A stretch of DNA of 27,321 bases from DATCDR01 sp036510575 (GCA_036510575.1 DATCDR010000252.1:1-27321), one strand, 5' to 3'. Positions 7,334 to 15,633 are shown, numbered from the stretch's first letter. Made by a program: numbers and translations. Notes: generated from the letters alone by a model not told the origin.

Positions 7334-8824
7334 TCATCGCACAACCACGTGTGCAGCGGCGTGGAGCAATGGCTGGAGTGGCCAGGCGAGGACGCCGAAG
7401 GCCGCGCAGGCAAGAAGACCCGAGACGAGTGGGATGCTGACCAGTCGCGACGTGGCTACGGACGCCTCGGACTTTGGCGTTCCGCCGAGAAGGAGGTGTC
7501 GGCCGTGCGCCATCACGACCGCGAAGATCACCGCCATGCAGACGAGCGAGATACCTGCGACCCAGCCGAGGCCGACCGCGACCTCGGCGCGGATCATGTT
7601 CAGCTCGCTCACGAAGAGGCTGAAAGGGGGCAGACCCAACAGCGCGACGAGACCGAAGCCGAAGATGCCGCCGAGCACGGGACGTCGCGCGAGGAGTGCC
7701 GGGACCTTTTCGATCTCACTTGCTCCTTCGAGGATGAGGATCTCGCCTGACGCGAGGAATAGCACCGCCTTCGCGAGACCGTGGCCGAGGATGTGCAGCA
7801 GCACTGCCGCGATCGCGAGCGAGCTCCCCGCTGCGGCACCGAGCGCGATGAGGCCCATGTGTTCGATGCTGTGGTAGGCGAGCATCCGCTTGTAGTCCTT
7901 CTGGGTGATGAGCAGCGAGGCGGCGACGATGAGCGATCCGAGGCCGACGATGACGAGCAGCGTCCGGCTGTAGCCGATACCGAGTGCACCGTCCGCGATC
8001 GCTTTGAAGCGCAAGAGCGCATAGAACGCGACGGTGAGGAGCACCCCGGACATCAGTGCGGACACCGGCGCCGGTGCTTGGCTGTGCGCGTCGGGTAGCC
8101 AGCTGTGCATCGGTGCGAGCCCGACCTTCGTGCCGTAGCCGAGGACGAGGAGGGCCATGGCGAGGCGCATCACGCCCGGATCGAGGTGTCCCGAGGCCGC
8201 CATCAGCGACGTCCAGTCGAGGACGCCGGCTCCGTGCGATTGGATGCTGCTGGATCCGATTGCCCGTCCGACCGGGTGGAGGGCGGCGAAGTAGACCAGC
8301 ACGGTTCCCAAGAAGGCGAGTGCAATGCCGACCGAGCAGATGATGATGTACTTCCAAGAGGCCTCGAGCGCCCGATCGCTTCTCCGGTGACCGACTAGGA
8401 AGGTCGTCGCGATCGTCGTCGCTTCGACGGCAATCCACATCGCCCCGAGGTTCGACGCAAGCACCGCGGTAAGCATGCAGGTCACGAAGATCTGAACCAG
8501 CAGGGCGTAAAGCGCGCCATGTCGTCGGCTCGATTGTTCGCGCTCGATCTCGACACCGAGATAGCGGATGCCCTGCCACGCGGCGAGCAGCGCGATCGTG
8601 CCGATGACGACGACCATGAAGGAAGAGAGCGCGTCGGCGCGAAGTGCCCCGTCGAGCGCGCCGATCGCCTGGCGGTTCGTTGTCCTCGCGGCGAGCACGA
8701 TGCCGAGGCAGAGGACGGTGCCGTTCGCAACCGTCGTGAGGTACCCGACCCAGCGCGCCCACGGCACGATCGCTGCGACGATCCCAGCTGTGAACGGGAC
8801 GCAAAGGATGGCGTAGAGCAGCAT
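7334..8824 (-). CDS. hyfF: HyfF-like antiporter subunit of the membrane complex
   Basis: This 496-residue, many-helix protein belongs to the proton-translocating NuoN/NuoM/MrpD superfamily, closest in layout to HyfF and Rv0086. It contains the antiporter core motif HSWLPDAHSQAPAPVSALM, a second motif YHSIEHMGLIALG, and HILGHGLAKAVLFLASGEI with the conserved lysine and histidines of the proton channel. It would form part of the membrane arm and could move protons or sodium ions when the complex turns over. Its ATG overlaps the hyfE stop (ATGA at 8824), showing translational coupling. The length is normal for the family. Confidence 0.93.
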   Translation of the reverse strand: MLLYAILCVPFTAGIVAAIVPWARWVGYLTTVANGTVLCLGIVLAARTTNRQAIGALDGALRADALSSFMVVVIGTIALLAAWQGIRYLGVEIEREQSSRRHGALYALLVQIFVTCMLTAVLASNLGAMWIAVEATTIATTFLVGHRRSDRALEASWKYIIICSVGIALAFLGTVLVYFAALHPVGRAIGSSSIQSHGAGVLDWTSLMAASGHLDPGVMRLAMALLVLGYGTKVGLAPMHSWLPDAHSQAPAPVSALMSGVLLTVAFYALLRFKAIADGALGIGYSRTLLVIVGLGSLIVAASLLITQKDYKRMLAYHSIEHMGLIALGAAAGSSLAIAAVLLHILGHGLAKAVLFLASGEILILEGASEIEKVPALLARRPVLGGIFGFGLVALLGLPPFSLFVSELNMIRAEVAVGLGWVAGISLVCMAVIFAVVMAHGRHLLLGGTPKSEASVATSRLVSIPLVSGLLACAAFGVLAWPLQPLLHAAAHVVVR

Positions 8825-9483
8825 CAGTCGTGCAGCTCGCGTAGCTGATCGAGGTCGAACGGCCCAAGCGCGCGGTGCATCGTCGACGCGAGCACACGCA
8901 GCACCACGACAACGAGGAGGACGTCGAGCGATGCACCGAGCTCGACGAGGAGCGGAACTCCTGCGGTGAGCAAGAACGCGACGAGCGCGACCCCGTTGTC
9001 GATGAGCAGTAGGCCGACGATCTGTGAGACGGCCTTTCGGCGAGTGACGAGCAAGAAGAAACCGAGCAGCACCGTCGCCAACCCGATGGGTGTGAGATGG
9101 GTCGCCGTGTTGGGGAGCAGAGCGGTGAGCTTCCCACTCACCAAGAATGCGACGACGATGAGCGCGGCCGCGACGACGAGGGAGGCCGAGACGTTGATCG
9201 ATGCCGCGGTCTCACGACTGCCGGGATCGCGACGGACGAGCTGTCGGAGCAGTGCTGGGATGACGATGCCCTTGGCGACAAGGACCACTCCCGCGATGAC
9301 ACCGAGCCCGACATCGTGCTCGTGGGCGGCAAGAACGGCGGCAACGACGCCGAGCGCGATTCCCTGGATGGAGAGCGCGGAGACGATGGCCCGGAGGTCC
9401 CGACGCCAGAGCGTGACCACCGCGCAGACCAAAACGGCACCCGCGGCGAGATCGAGCGCGTCAACGTATGCAGGTCCACTCAT
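8824..9483 (-). CDS. hyfE: HyfE-like small membrane subunit
   Basis: The 219-residue protein is very hydrophobic with about six helices. The central block, GVIAGVVLVAKGIVIPALLRQL, is typical of HyfE/HycP proteins (compare Rv0085), in which a NuoK-like region carries charged residues inside helices. The C-terminus, LASTMHRALGPFDLDQLREL, is the soluble tail also seen in the family. I chose the ATG at 9483 because it overlaps the hyfC stop (ATGA), although the frame is open further upstream into hyfC. It should anchor or connect the antiporter-like subunits in the membrane arm. Confidence 0.9.
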   Translation of the reverse strand: MSGPAYVDALDLAAGAVLVCAVVTLWRRDLRAIVSALSIQGIALGVVAAVLAAHEHDVGLGVIAGVVLVAKGIVIPALLRQLVRRDPGSRETAASINVSASLVVAAALIVVAFLVSGKLTALLPNTATHLTPIGLATVLLGFFLLVTRRKAVSQIVGLLLIDNGVALVAFLLTAGVPLLVELGASLDVLLVVVVLRVLASTMHRALGPFDLDQLRELHD

Positions 9484-10451
9484 CGGGTGACGAGTCCGGT
9501 CACGACGGACAACACGGCAAGGACGAAGCCCCCGGTGAGGAGCTCGGGGACGCGAAAGAGCCGAAGCTTGGCCGTCCGCACCTCGAGGAGCGCGATAGCG
9601 ACGGCGATCACGACCACTTTGGCGGAAAGCGCGACGACGGCGATCACGATGTGTGCCGGGTTGGTCGACGTGGCGATGCCCCAAGGGAAGAAGAGACTCG
9701 CCGCCAGCGAGAGGAGGAACCCGAGCCGCATCGCCTCACCGAGGGTGACGAGCGCAAGCTCAGGTCCCGCGTACTCGAGCACCATTGCCTCATGGATCAT
9801 CGTCAGTTCGAGATGCGTCGACGGATTGTCGATCGGGATTCGCCCCGTCTCCGCGAGGATCACGATCAGAAACGCAACGAAGGCCAACAGGCGCTCCGGG
9901 CCCGCCGCCCAGCTCGGATGGGCGAGTGTCGCGGCGACAATCTTTGGAAGGTTCGACGTTCCCGCCTGGACCGAGAGCGCGAGGATCGCGACGAGAAGGG
10001 CCGGCTCCGCGAGTGCACCGATCGTCATCGCTCGACTCGATCCCATGCCACCGAAGGCCGTGCCCGCATCGAGCCCCGCGAGCGCGAGGACGATCGAGCC
10101 CATGAGCAACAAGAAGACGACGACGAACAGGTCAGCGCTGTGCTCGAGCACCGGAGTCGTCGTGACCAGTGGCGAAACGACAATCGCGACAGCCGCAGTC
10201 GCAACGAGCACGAACGGCGCGATGGGCAACACGGCGCTCGAGTGTTCGGCATGGACGGATTCCTTCGTGAGAAGCTTTCGCAGATCACGGAGCGGTTGGT
10301 GAATCGGCGCGCCGATGCGACCCTCGGCACGCGCACGAACCTTCGCCATCACGCCGAGGACGAGCGGACCTCCGAGGACGATCATGACGAGCTGAACGAT
10401 CGACGTGACGATCGACGCGCCGAGCCCGCTGGTGGTGACTGTCGCCGTCAT
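9480..10451 (-). CDS. hyfC: HyfC/NuoH-like membrane subunit
   Basis: This 323-residue protein is the NuoH/HycD homologue that links the membrane arm to the redox module. Typical features are the early loop KVRARAEGRIGAPIHQPLRD, corresponding to the quinone-site loop (family: R-x-x-x-R-x-G-P-x-x-x-Q-x-x-x-D), and IPIDNPSTHLELTMIHEAM, the conserved acidic cytoplasmic loop. About eight transmembrane helices are visible. The ATG at 10451 overlaps the hyfB stop (ATGA), and its own stop overlaps hyfE in the same manner. It corresponds to Rv0084 (hycD) in the related mycobacterial locus. Confidence 0.93.
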   Translation of the reverse strand: MTATVTTSGLGASIVTSIVQLVMIVLGGPLVLGVMAKVRARAEGRIGAPIHQPLRDLRKLLTKESVHAEHSSAVLPIAPFVLVATAAVAIVVSPLVTTTPVLEHSADLFVVVFLLLMGSIVLALAGLDAGTAFGGMGSSRAMTIGALAEPALLVAILALSVQAGTSNLPKIVAATLAHPSWAAGPERLLAFVAFLIVILAETGRIPIDNPSTHLELTMIHEAMVLEYAGPELALVTLGEAMRLGFLLSLAASLFFPWGIATSTNPAHIVIAVVALSAKVVVIAVAIALLEVRTAKLRLFRVPELLTGGFVLAVLSVVTGLVTR

Positions 10452-12448
10452 GCGAGCGCCACGAGAACAATGACCAGTGCGACGAAGCCGTAGGCGAGGT
10501 AGCGATGCACGCTGCCGTTCTGCGCACGACTGGCGAACGCACCCCAAACCGCGACGAGGCTGATGACCGGGCGGTACACCGCGCGCTCGATCCCGTCATC
10601 GGCTCGTGTCTGGTAGTGGATCGCCTGAGCGAAGTACCGCGACTCGGCGACGTGGGTGACCTCGATGTCGTGGTCCGGTCGGAGCACGTCGGCGAACACT
10701 CGCCCGAGCGGCTCGGCGAACGACGTCGCGGTGTACTCCATCCGAGCGGTCTGTAGCTCGCGACCACAACCCCACGCCTCGGCCCTACGAACGCTCCGAC
10801 GCGCGACGAGGCGCACGACTCCAAAAGTGAACAGCATCGCGGCGAGACCGGCGGCAACGAGCAGCATCGGTTCGATCGCGGACCCGATACCGGGGAGACC
10901 GAGTCCGAGACCGGCGCGAAGTGGCGTCGCGGACGAGGTGCCGAGCGCCACCCCGCTCGCCCGGTCGAGGGCCGTCGCGAGGAGACCAGGCGCGACGCCG
11001 ATCACGAGGCAGGGGGTCGCGAGCAAAGCCATGCCGGCGAGCATCGAAGGAGTGACCTCGTGTGCGTTCGCCGCACCGTCCGAACGTGGCTGGCCGAGAA
11101 AGCCGATGCCGATCGCCTTCACGAAGGCCGCGGCCGTGAGCCCTCCGGTGAGCGCAAGGGCGGCGACGCCCGCGAGGAGCGCGACGAGGGTCGCTGCGCC
11201 GTGCGCCGCGAAACCATGGAGGAGGGACTCGAGCAACAGCCATTCGCTCGCGAACCCGTTGAACCCCGGCAGCGCGCTGATCGAGAACGCGCCGACTGCG
11301 AACAGCACTGTGGTGAAGGGGAGGCGACGCGTGAGCCCGCCGAGCCGGTCGAGGTCGCGCGTTCCGGTCGCCCGCTCGATCGCACCCGCGCCGAGGAAGA
11401 GGCAGCCCTTGAACGCGGAGTGATTGACGAGGTGGAAGAGTGCGGCGAGCATCGCCAGGGCCGCGAGCGACCGGTGCCCAGTGACCAAGAGCGCGCCCGC
11501 GGCACCAACCCCGATCAGCACGAGACCGATGTTGTCCACCGTCGAATACGCAAGGAGCCGCTTCAGGTCTGAGCTCGCCGTAGCGTGCAGCGCGCCGTAC
11601 AGCGCGGAGAGGACTCCGAGTGCGATGACGACGAGCCACCACCACAGAAAGCCCCCGCCGAGCAGCTCACCGCTGACGCGGATGATGCCGTAGATGCCGA
11701 GGTTGACCATGGCTCCGGACATCAGGGCAGAGACGGGGCTCGGGGCCTCCGGGTGCGCGCGCGGCAGCCAGACATGGAGCGGAACCGCGCCCGCCTTGGA
11801 AGCGAATCCTATGAGCACGAGTAGGAAGGCGATCGAGCGGAGCGCCGGCGAGAGGGTCGCGGCGTGGGTACGGATGTCGGTGAAGGTCTGGCCGCCGGCG
11901 TTAGTCGCGAGCAGGACGAGCCCGATCAGGATCGCCGCCGCCCCAATGTGGGTCATCGATGCATACCACTGGAATGCATCGCGCGCGGCGGCGCGATGTC
12001 GATGTTCGACGAGGAGCAAGAGCATCGAGGTGAGCGCCATCAGCTCCCAGGCGACCAGGAACGTCGCGACGCTCGAAGTGGCGGGAACGAGGAGCAGGCT
12101 TGTCAGGAACAGCGGGAACATCGCCGTCGCGGTCCGACTTCGCAGCGCATGCTCGGCGTAGCCGACGCCGTAGCAACTGGCCGCCAAGCCGACACCAGCC
12201 GTTGTCGCGATGAACAGCGCTCCGAGCGGATCGAGTCTGAGGTCGATGCCGGTGAGGGGCAGGACCGCCGCTGAGTGAAGGGTGACGGCATGACCGGTCG
12301 CGAGGACTCGCGTCGCGGCCCCGAACGTCATGACGCACGCGCCCGAACTGCAGACCGCCGTTCCGAGTACGCGAACGCGAACGGGCAAGATCGCGCCGGC
12401 GATCGCCCCAGCGAGCCCAAGGCCGAGGCCAACGAGGAGGAGGGTCAT
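10448..12448 (-). CDS. hyfB: HyfB-like antiporter subunit
   Basis: The 666-residue protein is a NuoL/HyfB-type antiporter subunit with about 16 hydrophobic segments. Diagnostic blocks are HVWLPRAHPEAPSPVSALM, YSTVDNIGLVLIGVG and HLVNHSAFKGCLFLGAGAI. The C-terminal soluble extension contains WGCGREL and MEYTATSFAEPL, which mark HyfB/HycC and Rv0083 and separate them from ordinary NuoL. I chose the ATG at 12448, two bases after the hyfI stop; the frame is open about 50 codons upstream, but that part is Arg-rich antisense-like sequence over hyfI. It should be a proton-pumping module of the complex. Confidence 0.93.
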   Translation of the reverse strand: MTLLLVGLGLGLAGAIAGAILPVRVRVLGTAVCSSGACVMTFGAATRVLATGHAVTLHSAAVLPLTGIDLRLDPLGALFIATTAGVGLAASCYGVGYAEHALRSRTATAMFPLFLTSLLLVPATSSVATFLVAWELMALTSMLLLLVEHRHRAAARDAFQWYASMTHIGAAAILIGLVLLATNAGGQTFTDIRTHAATLSPALRSIAFLLVLIGFASKAGAVPLHVWLPRAHPEAPSPVSALMSGAMVNLGIYGIIRVSGELLGGGFLWWWLVVIALGVLSALYGALHATASSDLKRLLAYSTVDNIGLVLIGVGAAGALLVTGHRSLAALAMLAALFHLVNHSAFKGCLFLGAGAIERATGTRDLDRLGGLTRRLPFTTVLFAVGAFSISALPGFNGFASEWLLLESLLHGFAAHGAATLVALLAGVAALALTGGLTAAAFVKAIGIGFLGQPRSDGAANAHEVTPSMLAGMALLATPCLVIGVAPGLLATALDRASGVALGTSSATPLRAGLGLGLPGIGSAIEPMLLVAAGLAAMLFTFGVVRLVARRSVRRAEAWGCGRELQTARMEYTATSFAEPLGRVFADVLRPDHDIEVTHVAESRYFAQAIHYQTRADDGIERAVYRPVISLVAVWGAFASRAQNGSVHRYLAYGFVALVIVLVALA

Positions 12449-12450
12449 GG

Positions 12451-12930
12451 TCAGCGCCCGGTGAGCCCTCGCAGCGCCTCGGTGATGGCTGTCGGGTGTG
12501 GCGGGCACCCCGGAATCGTGACGTCGATGTCGACGAGCGCGTCGAGATCCGCCTCGATGCCGTAGGCACCGGCGAAGATGCCCCCGTTCACGGCACAATC
12601 ACCACACGCAATAACGACTCGGGGTTCGGGTGTCGCTTCGAGGGTCTTCTGGAGCGGTCCGGCCATGTTCTTCGTAACTACGCCGGTGACGAGGAGGCCG
12701 TCGGCGTGACGAGGCGAGGCGACAAGGCGAGCGCCGAAGCGGCCAGCGTCGTAATGGGGGCCGAAGGCGGAGGCGATCTCCAGTTCGCAGCCATTACATG
12801 ATCCGACGTCGACGTGTCGGAGCTGCAGCGAGCCCTTGAAACGCGGTTGTTGTCTTGTAGCTACAGGACGCGGAAGCTCCTCTGTAACGGCGCGAGTAAA
12901 GACAGACCGGAGGACGGATCGACGCCGCAT
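12451..12930 (-). CDS. hyfI: HyfI/NuoB-like iron-sulfur subunit, first gene of the operon
   Basis: This 159-residue soluble protein is the small subunit that holds the N2-type [4Fe-4S] cluster. Ligand motifs are VGSCNGCE (Cys45, Cys48), ACGDCAVNGG (Cys109, Cys112) and PGCPPHP (Cys142); all needed cysteines are present, in contrast to the stripped large subunit. It matches NuoB, HycG and Rv0082. No gene for a ferredoxin-type subunit (HyfA, HyfH or NuoI) occurs in the operon, so the electron donor to this cluster is unknown. The ATG at 12930 lies only 8 bp from the shared operator, and pckG diverges on the other side. The basic N-terminal ~30 residues are longer than in many homologues. Confidence 0.92.
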   Translation of the reverse strand: MRRRSVLRSVFTRAVTEELPRPVATRQQPRFKGSLQLRHVDVGSCNGCELEIASAFGPHYDAGRFGARLVASPRHADGLLVTGVVTKNMAGPLQKTLEATPEPRVVIACGDCAVNGGIFAGAYGIEADLDALVDIDVTIPGCPPHPTAITEALRGLTGR

Positions 12931-12938
12931 GATTTACG

Positions 12939-12963
12939 AAGTTATCATGCTCTAAGTTCATCA
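12939..12963 (+). promoter_or_regulatory. Paired 9-bp operator between hyfI and pckG
   Basis: AAGTTATCA (12939-12947) and AGTTCATCA (12955-12963) are direct repeats with a 7-bp spacer. They lie in the 105-bp divergent intergenic region, 9-33 bp from the hyfI start and 73-97 bp from the pckG start, so a bound protein could act on both promoters. The same arrangement is found at 4335-4359 and, with changes, at 15328-15352 before arsR. Confidence 0.7.
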
Positions 12964-13035
12964 TCCTTTTAGGTACGGCGGACGACGGACCGCGCCGCGG
13001 CGTTACTGCACGAGCGAAAGTGGGGTGTTCGCATC

Positions 13036-14835
13036 ATGGCAATGACAGCAGATCGGACCTTGCAAGGGTGGGTCGACGAGTTCGCCGAGCTCACCAGACC
13101 AGACCGTATTCAGTGGTGTGACGGCTCGCCGGCGGAGCACGAGCGACTCTCTCAGCTTCTTGTCGACAACAACACGTTTGGGAGGCTCTCCGACGCCAAG
13201 CGGCCAGGCAGCTACTGGGCCCGCTCGGATCCGCGCGATGTCGCCCGCGTCGAGTCTCGGACCTTCATCTGCTCCTTGAACGCCGAGGACGCGGGACCGA
13301 CGAACAACTGGGCCGAACCCGATGTGATGCGCGAGACGCTCAGATCACTGTTCACCGGCTCGATGCGCGGGCGGACGATGTACGTCATCCCATTCTCGAT
13401 GGGACCGGTCGGCTCGGAGATCTCCCGCCTCGGCGTGCAGCTCACGGATTCGCCCTACGTCGCGCTTTCGATGCAGGTGATGACCCGTGTGGGAACCGCC
13501 GCGCTCGATGCACTTGGCGAGGCAGCGAACTTCGTACCTTGCGTGCACTCCGTTGGCGTCCCGCTCGCGCCGGGCGAAGGGGACGTGCCCTGGCCCTGTA
13601 ATCCGGAGCAGCTCTACATCGTGCATTTCCCCGAGTCGCGAGAGATCTGGTCGTATGGCTCCGGCTACGGTGGCAACGCGCTGCTCGGGAAGAAGTGCCT
13701 CTCGCTTCGTATCGCCTCGGTGATGGCCCGCGACGAGGGTTGGCTCGCGGAGCACATGATGATCTTGAAGCTCACCTCGCCAGCCGGGGAGTCGCGCTAC
13801 ATCGCTGGTGCGTTCCCCTCGGGGTGTGGAAAGACCAACCTCGCGATGGTGATCCCGAGCATCCCCGGATGGAAGGTCGAGACGATCGGCGATGACATCT
13901 GTTGGATGAAGATCGGACCCGACGGTTACCTGCGGGCCATCAATCCAGAGTTCGGATTCTTCGGTGTGGCGCCGGGAACCAGTGAGCACACCAACCCGAA
14001 CGCCGTTCGCATGCTTTCATCGAACACGATCTTTACGAACACCGCACTCACCGACGACGGCGACGTGTGGTGGGAGGGGCTCTCCGACGAGCCGCCCGAG
14101 CATCTCACCGACTGGCGAGGGGAGTCATGGACGCCCTCCTCGGAGGAACCAGCCGCGCACCCTAACTCCCGCTTCACTTGTCGCGTTGCGCAGGACCCGG
14201 CGATAGCGCCGGAGTGGGATGATCCCGAAGGCGTGCCGATCTCCGCGATCCTCTTTGGCGGCCGGCGTGCATCGGTGGTGCCCCTCGTACACGAGGCTTT
14301 CGGCTGGGAACACGGAGTCTTTCTCGGTTCGATCATGGCCTCGGAGACGACGGCAGCCGCCACCGGCGCGGTCGGCAATCTTCGTCGAGATCCCTTCGCG
14401 ATGTTGCCGTTTTGTGGGTACAACATGGCCGATTACTGGGCGCACTGGTTAACGTTTTCCCTTCGCACCGACGCGGCGAAGTTGCCCAAGATCTTCTACG
14501 TCAATTGGTTCCGAAAAGACGCTGATGGGAGATTCCTCTGGCCAGGCTTTGCCGAGAACTCCCGAGTGCTCGCCTGGGTCTTCGAACGATGCGCAGGACG
14601 CGGACGCGCGCATATCAGTCCGATCGGCTACCTCCCCGGAGAAGGAGCGATCGAACACGACGACCTCGGAGTGAGCGAGCGCGACTGGACGGAGCTGTTT
14701 CGCATCGATCCAGACGAGTGGCGAGCAGAGGTGCTCGCGATCCGTTCGCACTATGCCGTTTTCGGGAACCGGGTCCCGCTGCCACTCATTCGTCAGCTGA
14801 ACGCGCTCGCGGCCCGCCTACGAACCGGCCAATGA
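13036..14835 (+). CDS. pckG: Phosphoenolpyruvate carboxykinase (GTP)
   Basis: The 599-residue enzyme interconverts oxaloacetate plus GTP with PEP plus CO2 in the cytosol, the entry to gluconeogenesis. The GTP-class signature is complete: GAFPSGCGKTNLAM (residues 258-271) with the hyper-reactive Cys264 and P-loop Lys266, GDDICWMK (285-292) for metal binding, and INPEFGFFGVAPGTS after it. Length is normal. The ATG at 13036 matches the start seen in the decayed copy; the upstream ribosome site is weak (GAAAGTGGGG), whereas the dead copy retains a better one. The gene is divergent from hyfI and convergent with arsR, 21 bp away. In M. tuberculosis pckA is not located with the Rv0081-0087 cluster, so its position inside this locus is notable. 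Confidence 0.97.
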   Translation: MAMTADRTLQGWVDEFAELTRPDRIQWCDGSPAEHERLSQLLVDNNTFGRLSDAKRPGSYWARSDPRDVARVESRTFICSLNAEDAGPTNNWAEPDVMRETLRSLFTGSMRGRTMYVIPFSMGPVGSEISRLGVQLTDSPYVALSMQVMTRVGTAALDALGEAANFVPCVHSVGVPLAPGEGDVPWPCNPEQLYIVHFPESREIWSYGSGYGGNALLGKKCLSLRIASVMARDEGWLAEHMMILKLTSPAGESRYIAGAFPSGCGKTNLAMVIPSIPGWKVETIGDDICWMKIGPDGYLRAINPEFGFFGVAPGTSEHTNPNAVRMLSSNTIFTNTALTDDGDVWWEGLSDEPPEHLTDWRGESWTPSSEEPAAHPNSRFTCRVAQDPAIAPEWDDPEGVPISAILFGGRRASVVPLVHEAFGWEHGVFLGSIMASETTAAATGAVGNLRRDPFAMLPFCGYNMADYWAHWLTFSLRTDAAKLPKIFYVNWFRKDADGRFLWPGFAENSRVLAWVFERCAGRGRAHISPIGYLPGEGAIEHDDLGVSERDWTELFRIDPDEWRAEVLAIRSHYAVFGNRVPLPLIRQLNALAARLRTGQ

Positions 14836-14856
14836 GCTGTTCGACCTAGCGACTGC

Positions 14857-15258
14857 TCAGCGCGCGCCGGAAAGTCCCGACGACGTTCTAGCCGCAGTGC
14901 GCAGCCGCTCTGCTGCCGGCCGTTCGACGAACTTCACGCCGTTCAGCTCCGCCATGAGCTGGGTCGATTCTGCAAGTGTGCTCGTAATGATCGCCTTCGC
15001 GACTTCGAGGAGCTCGAACATTCGCTCATCGGTGACCGAATACCAGACCGTGGTTCGGTCCTTTCGCGCCTGGAGGACGTTAGCTCGCCGGAGCACACCG
15101 AGCTGTTGGGAGAGATGTGACGACTCGAGGCCGACCTCGGGAATGAGTTCGCCCACGGAGCGCTCGCCGTCGCGGAGGAGCTCGAGGATTCGGATGCGCG
15201 CCGGGTGGGCGAGCGTTTTGAAGAAGTCTGCCTTCACCTGATAGATAGGTCTCGGCAT
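14857..15258 (-). CDS. ArsR-family regulator resembling Rv0081
   Basis: This 133-residue winged-helix protein begins with YQVKADFFKTLAHPARIRIL, then ERSVGELIPEVGLESSHLSQ (recognition helix SSHLSQQLGVLRRANVL, residues ~45-62) and the wing ARKDRTTVWYSV. The usual ArsR metal site (ELCVCDL in the third helix) is replaced by GELIPEV, so it does not sense metals through that site. It looks like M. tuberculosis Rv0081, which controls the hyc-like genes Rv0082-Rv0087. Here pckG sits between regulator and operon. A paired operator 70-94 bp upstream of its start suggests autoregulation. The ATG at 15258 is the natural start. Confidence 0.9.
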   Translation of the reverse strand: MPRPIYQVKADFFKTLAHPARIRILELLRDGERSVGELIPEVGLESSHLSQQLGVLRRANVLQARKDRTTVWYSVTDERMFELLEVAKAIITSTLAESTQLMAELNGVKFVERPAAERLRTAARTSSGLSGAR

Positions 15259-15327
15259 AGGTGTCAGCAGCCCCTCTCGAGAGGATGCGCGTTCAACGCT
15301 TGGTCCTAGACAGCTGGATTACTGAAA

Positions 15328-15352
15328 AGTACATCAAGTCGTCATTTTATCA
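15328..15352 (+). promoter_or_regulatory. Paired 9-bp operator upstream of arsR
   Basis: AGTACATCA (15328-15336) and ATTTTATCA (15344-15352) repeat the A-x-x-x-(T/C)-ATCA half-site with exactly the 7-bp spacer found upstream of hyfI/pckG. The site lies 70-94 bp before the arsR start on the minus strand. Match is weaker than between the other two sites, but spacing and orientation are identical. Confidence 0.5.
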
Positions 15353-15420
15353 GGGAGTCGCCCCTCGGCGTCGAACCCTGCGTCGAAGCGATCACGGTCG
15401 TTTGTCCACGGACCAGAAAC

Positions 15421-15438
15421 AAGGGACATTTGGCCCTA
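15421..15438. promoter_or_regulatory. DosR-like box
   Basis: AAGGGACATTTGGCCCTA strongly resembles natural DosR (DevR) boxes of the GGGAC-N4-GGCCCT type. It lies 163 bp upstream of arsR and 239 bp before the LAL regulator gene. In M. tuberculosis, Rv0081 is part of the DosR regulon, so a hypoxia or NO response of this arsR would be consistent. No dosR gene is in the window. The rest of the 418-base gap 15259-15676 contains the operators listed here and no gene. Confidence 0.4.
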
Positions 15439-15614
15439 GCCGCGAAAGCGCCACGATCGGGAGACGGGCCAGGTCCGATCATTTTCCACGGACCTTCGCC
15501 AGCATCGGTTGGTGACCCGCTGAGCATTGGAAGCGCCCGCTTGCCCGGCGGCCGCATAGATGTGCTTGTGTGGATATTCACCTCCCATTCTGGCAGGACC
15601 ACAGGCAGTAATCA

Positions 15615-15633
15615 TGAGTGATCGAGTTACTCA
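15615..15633. promoter_or_regulatory. TGAGTG-N7-TACTCA operator before the LAL regulator gene
   Basis: TGAGTG (15615-15620), 7 bp, TACTCA (15628-15633): one mismatch from the perfect dyads TGAGTA-N7-TACTCA at 18340 and 19248. It lies 44 bp before the GTG start of the LAL regulator, as expected for an autoregulated gene. Confidence 0.6.

Noticed and set aside
9097..10493. Long open frames on the plus strand opposite hyfC and hyfE
   Set aside because: They are antisense shadows of GC-rich genes. Their translations are rich in Arg, Asp and Glu or in Thr and Ser with no family features, while the minus-strand genes are unmistakable.
5824..12930. A functional formate hydrogenlyase or [NiFe] hydrogenase 4
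   Set aside because: All four Ni-Fe ligand cysteines are replaced in the large subunit, and neither a formate dehydrogenase nor ferredoxin subunits or maturation genes are present in the window.
14836..14856. A terminator between pckG and arsR
   Set aside because: The 21-bp gap between the convergent genes contains no inverted repeat or T-run.
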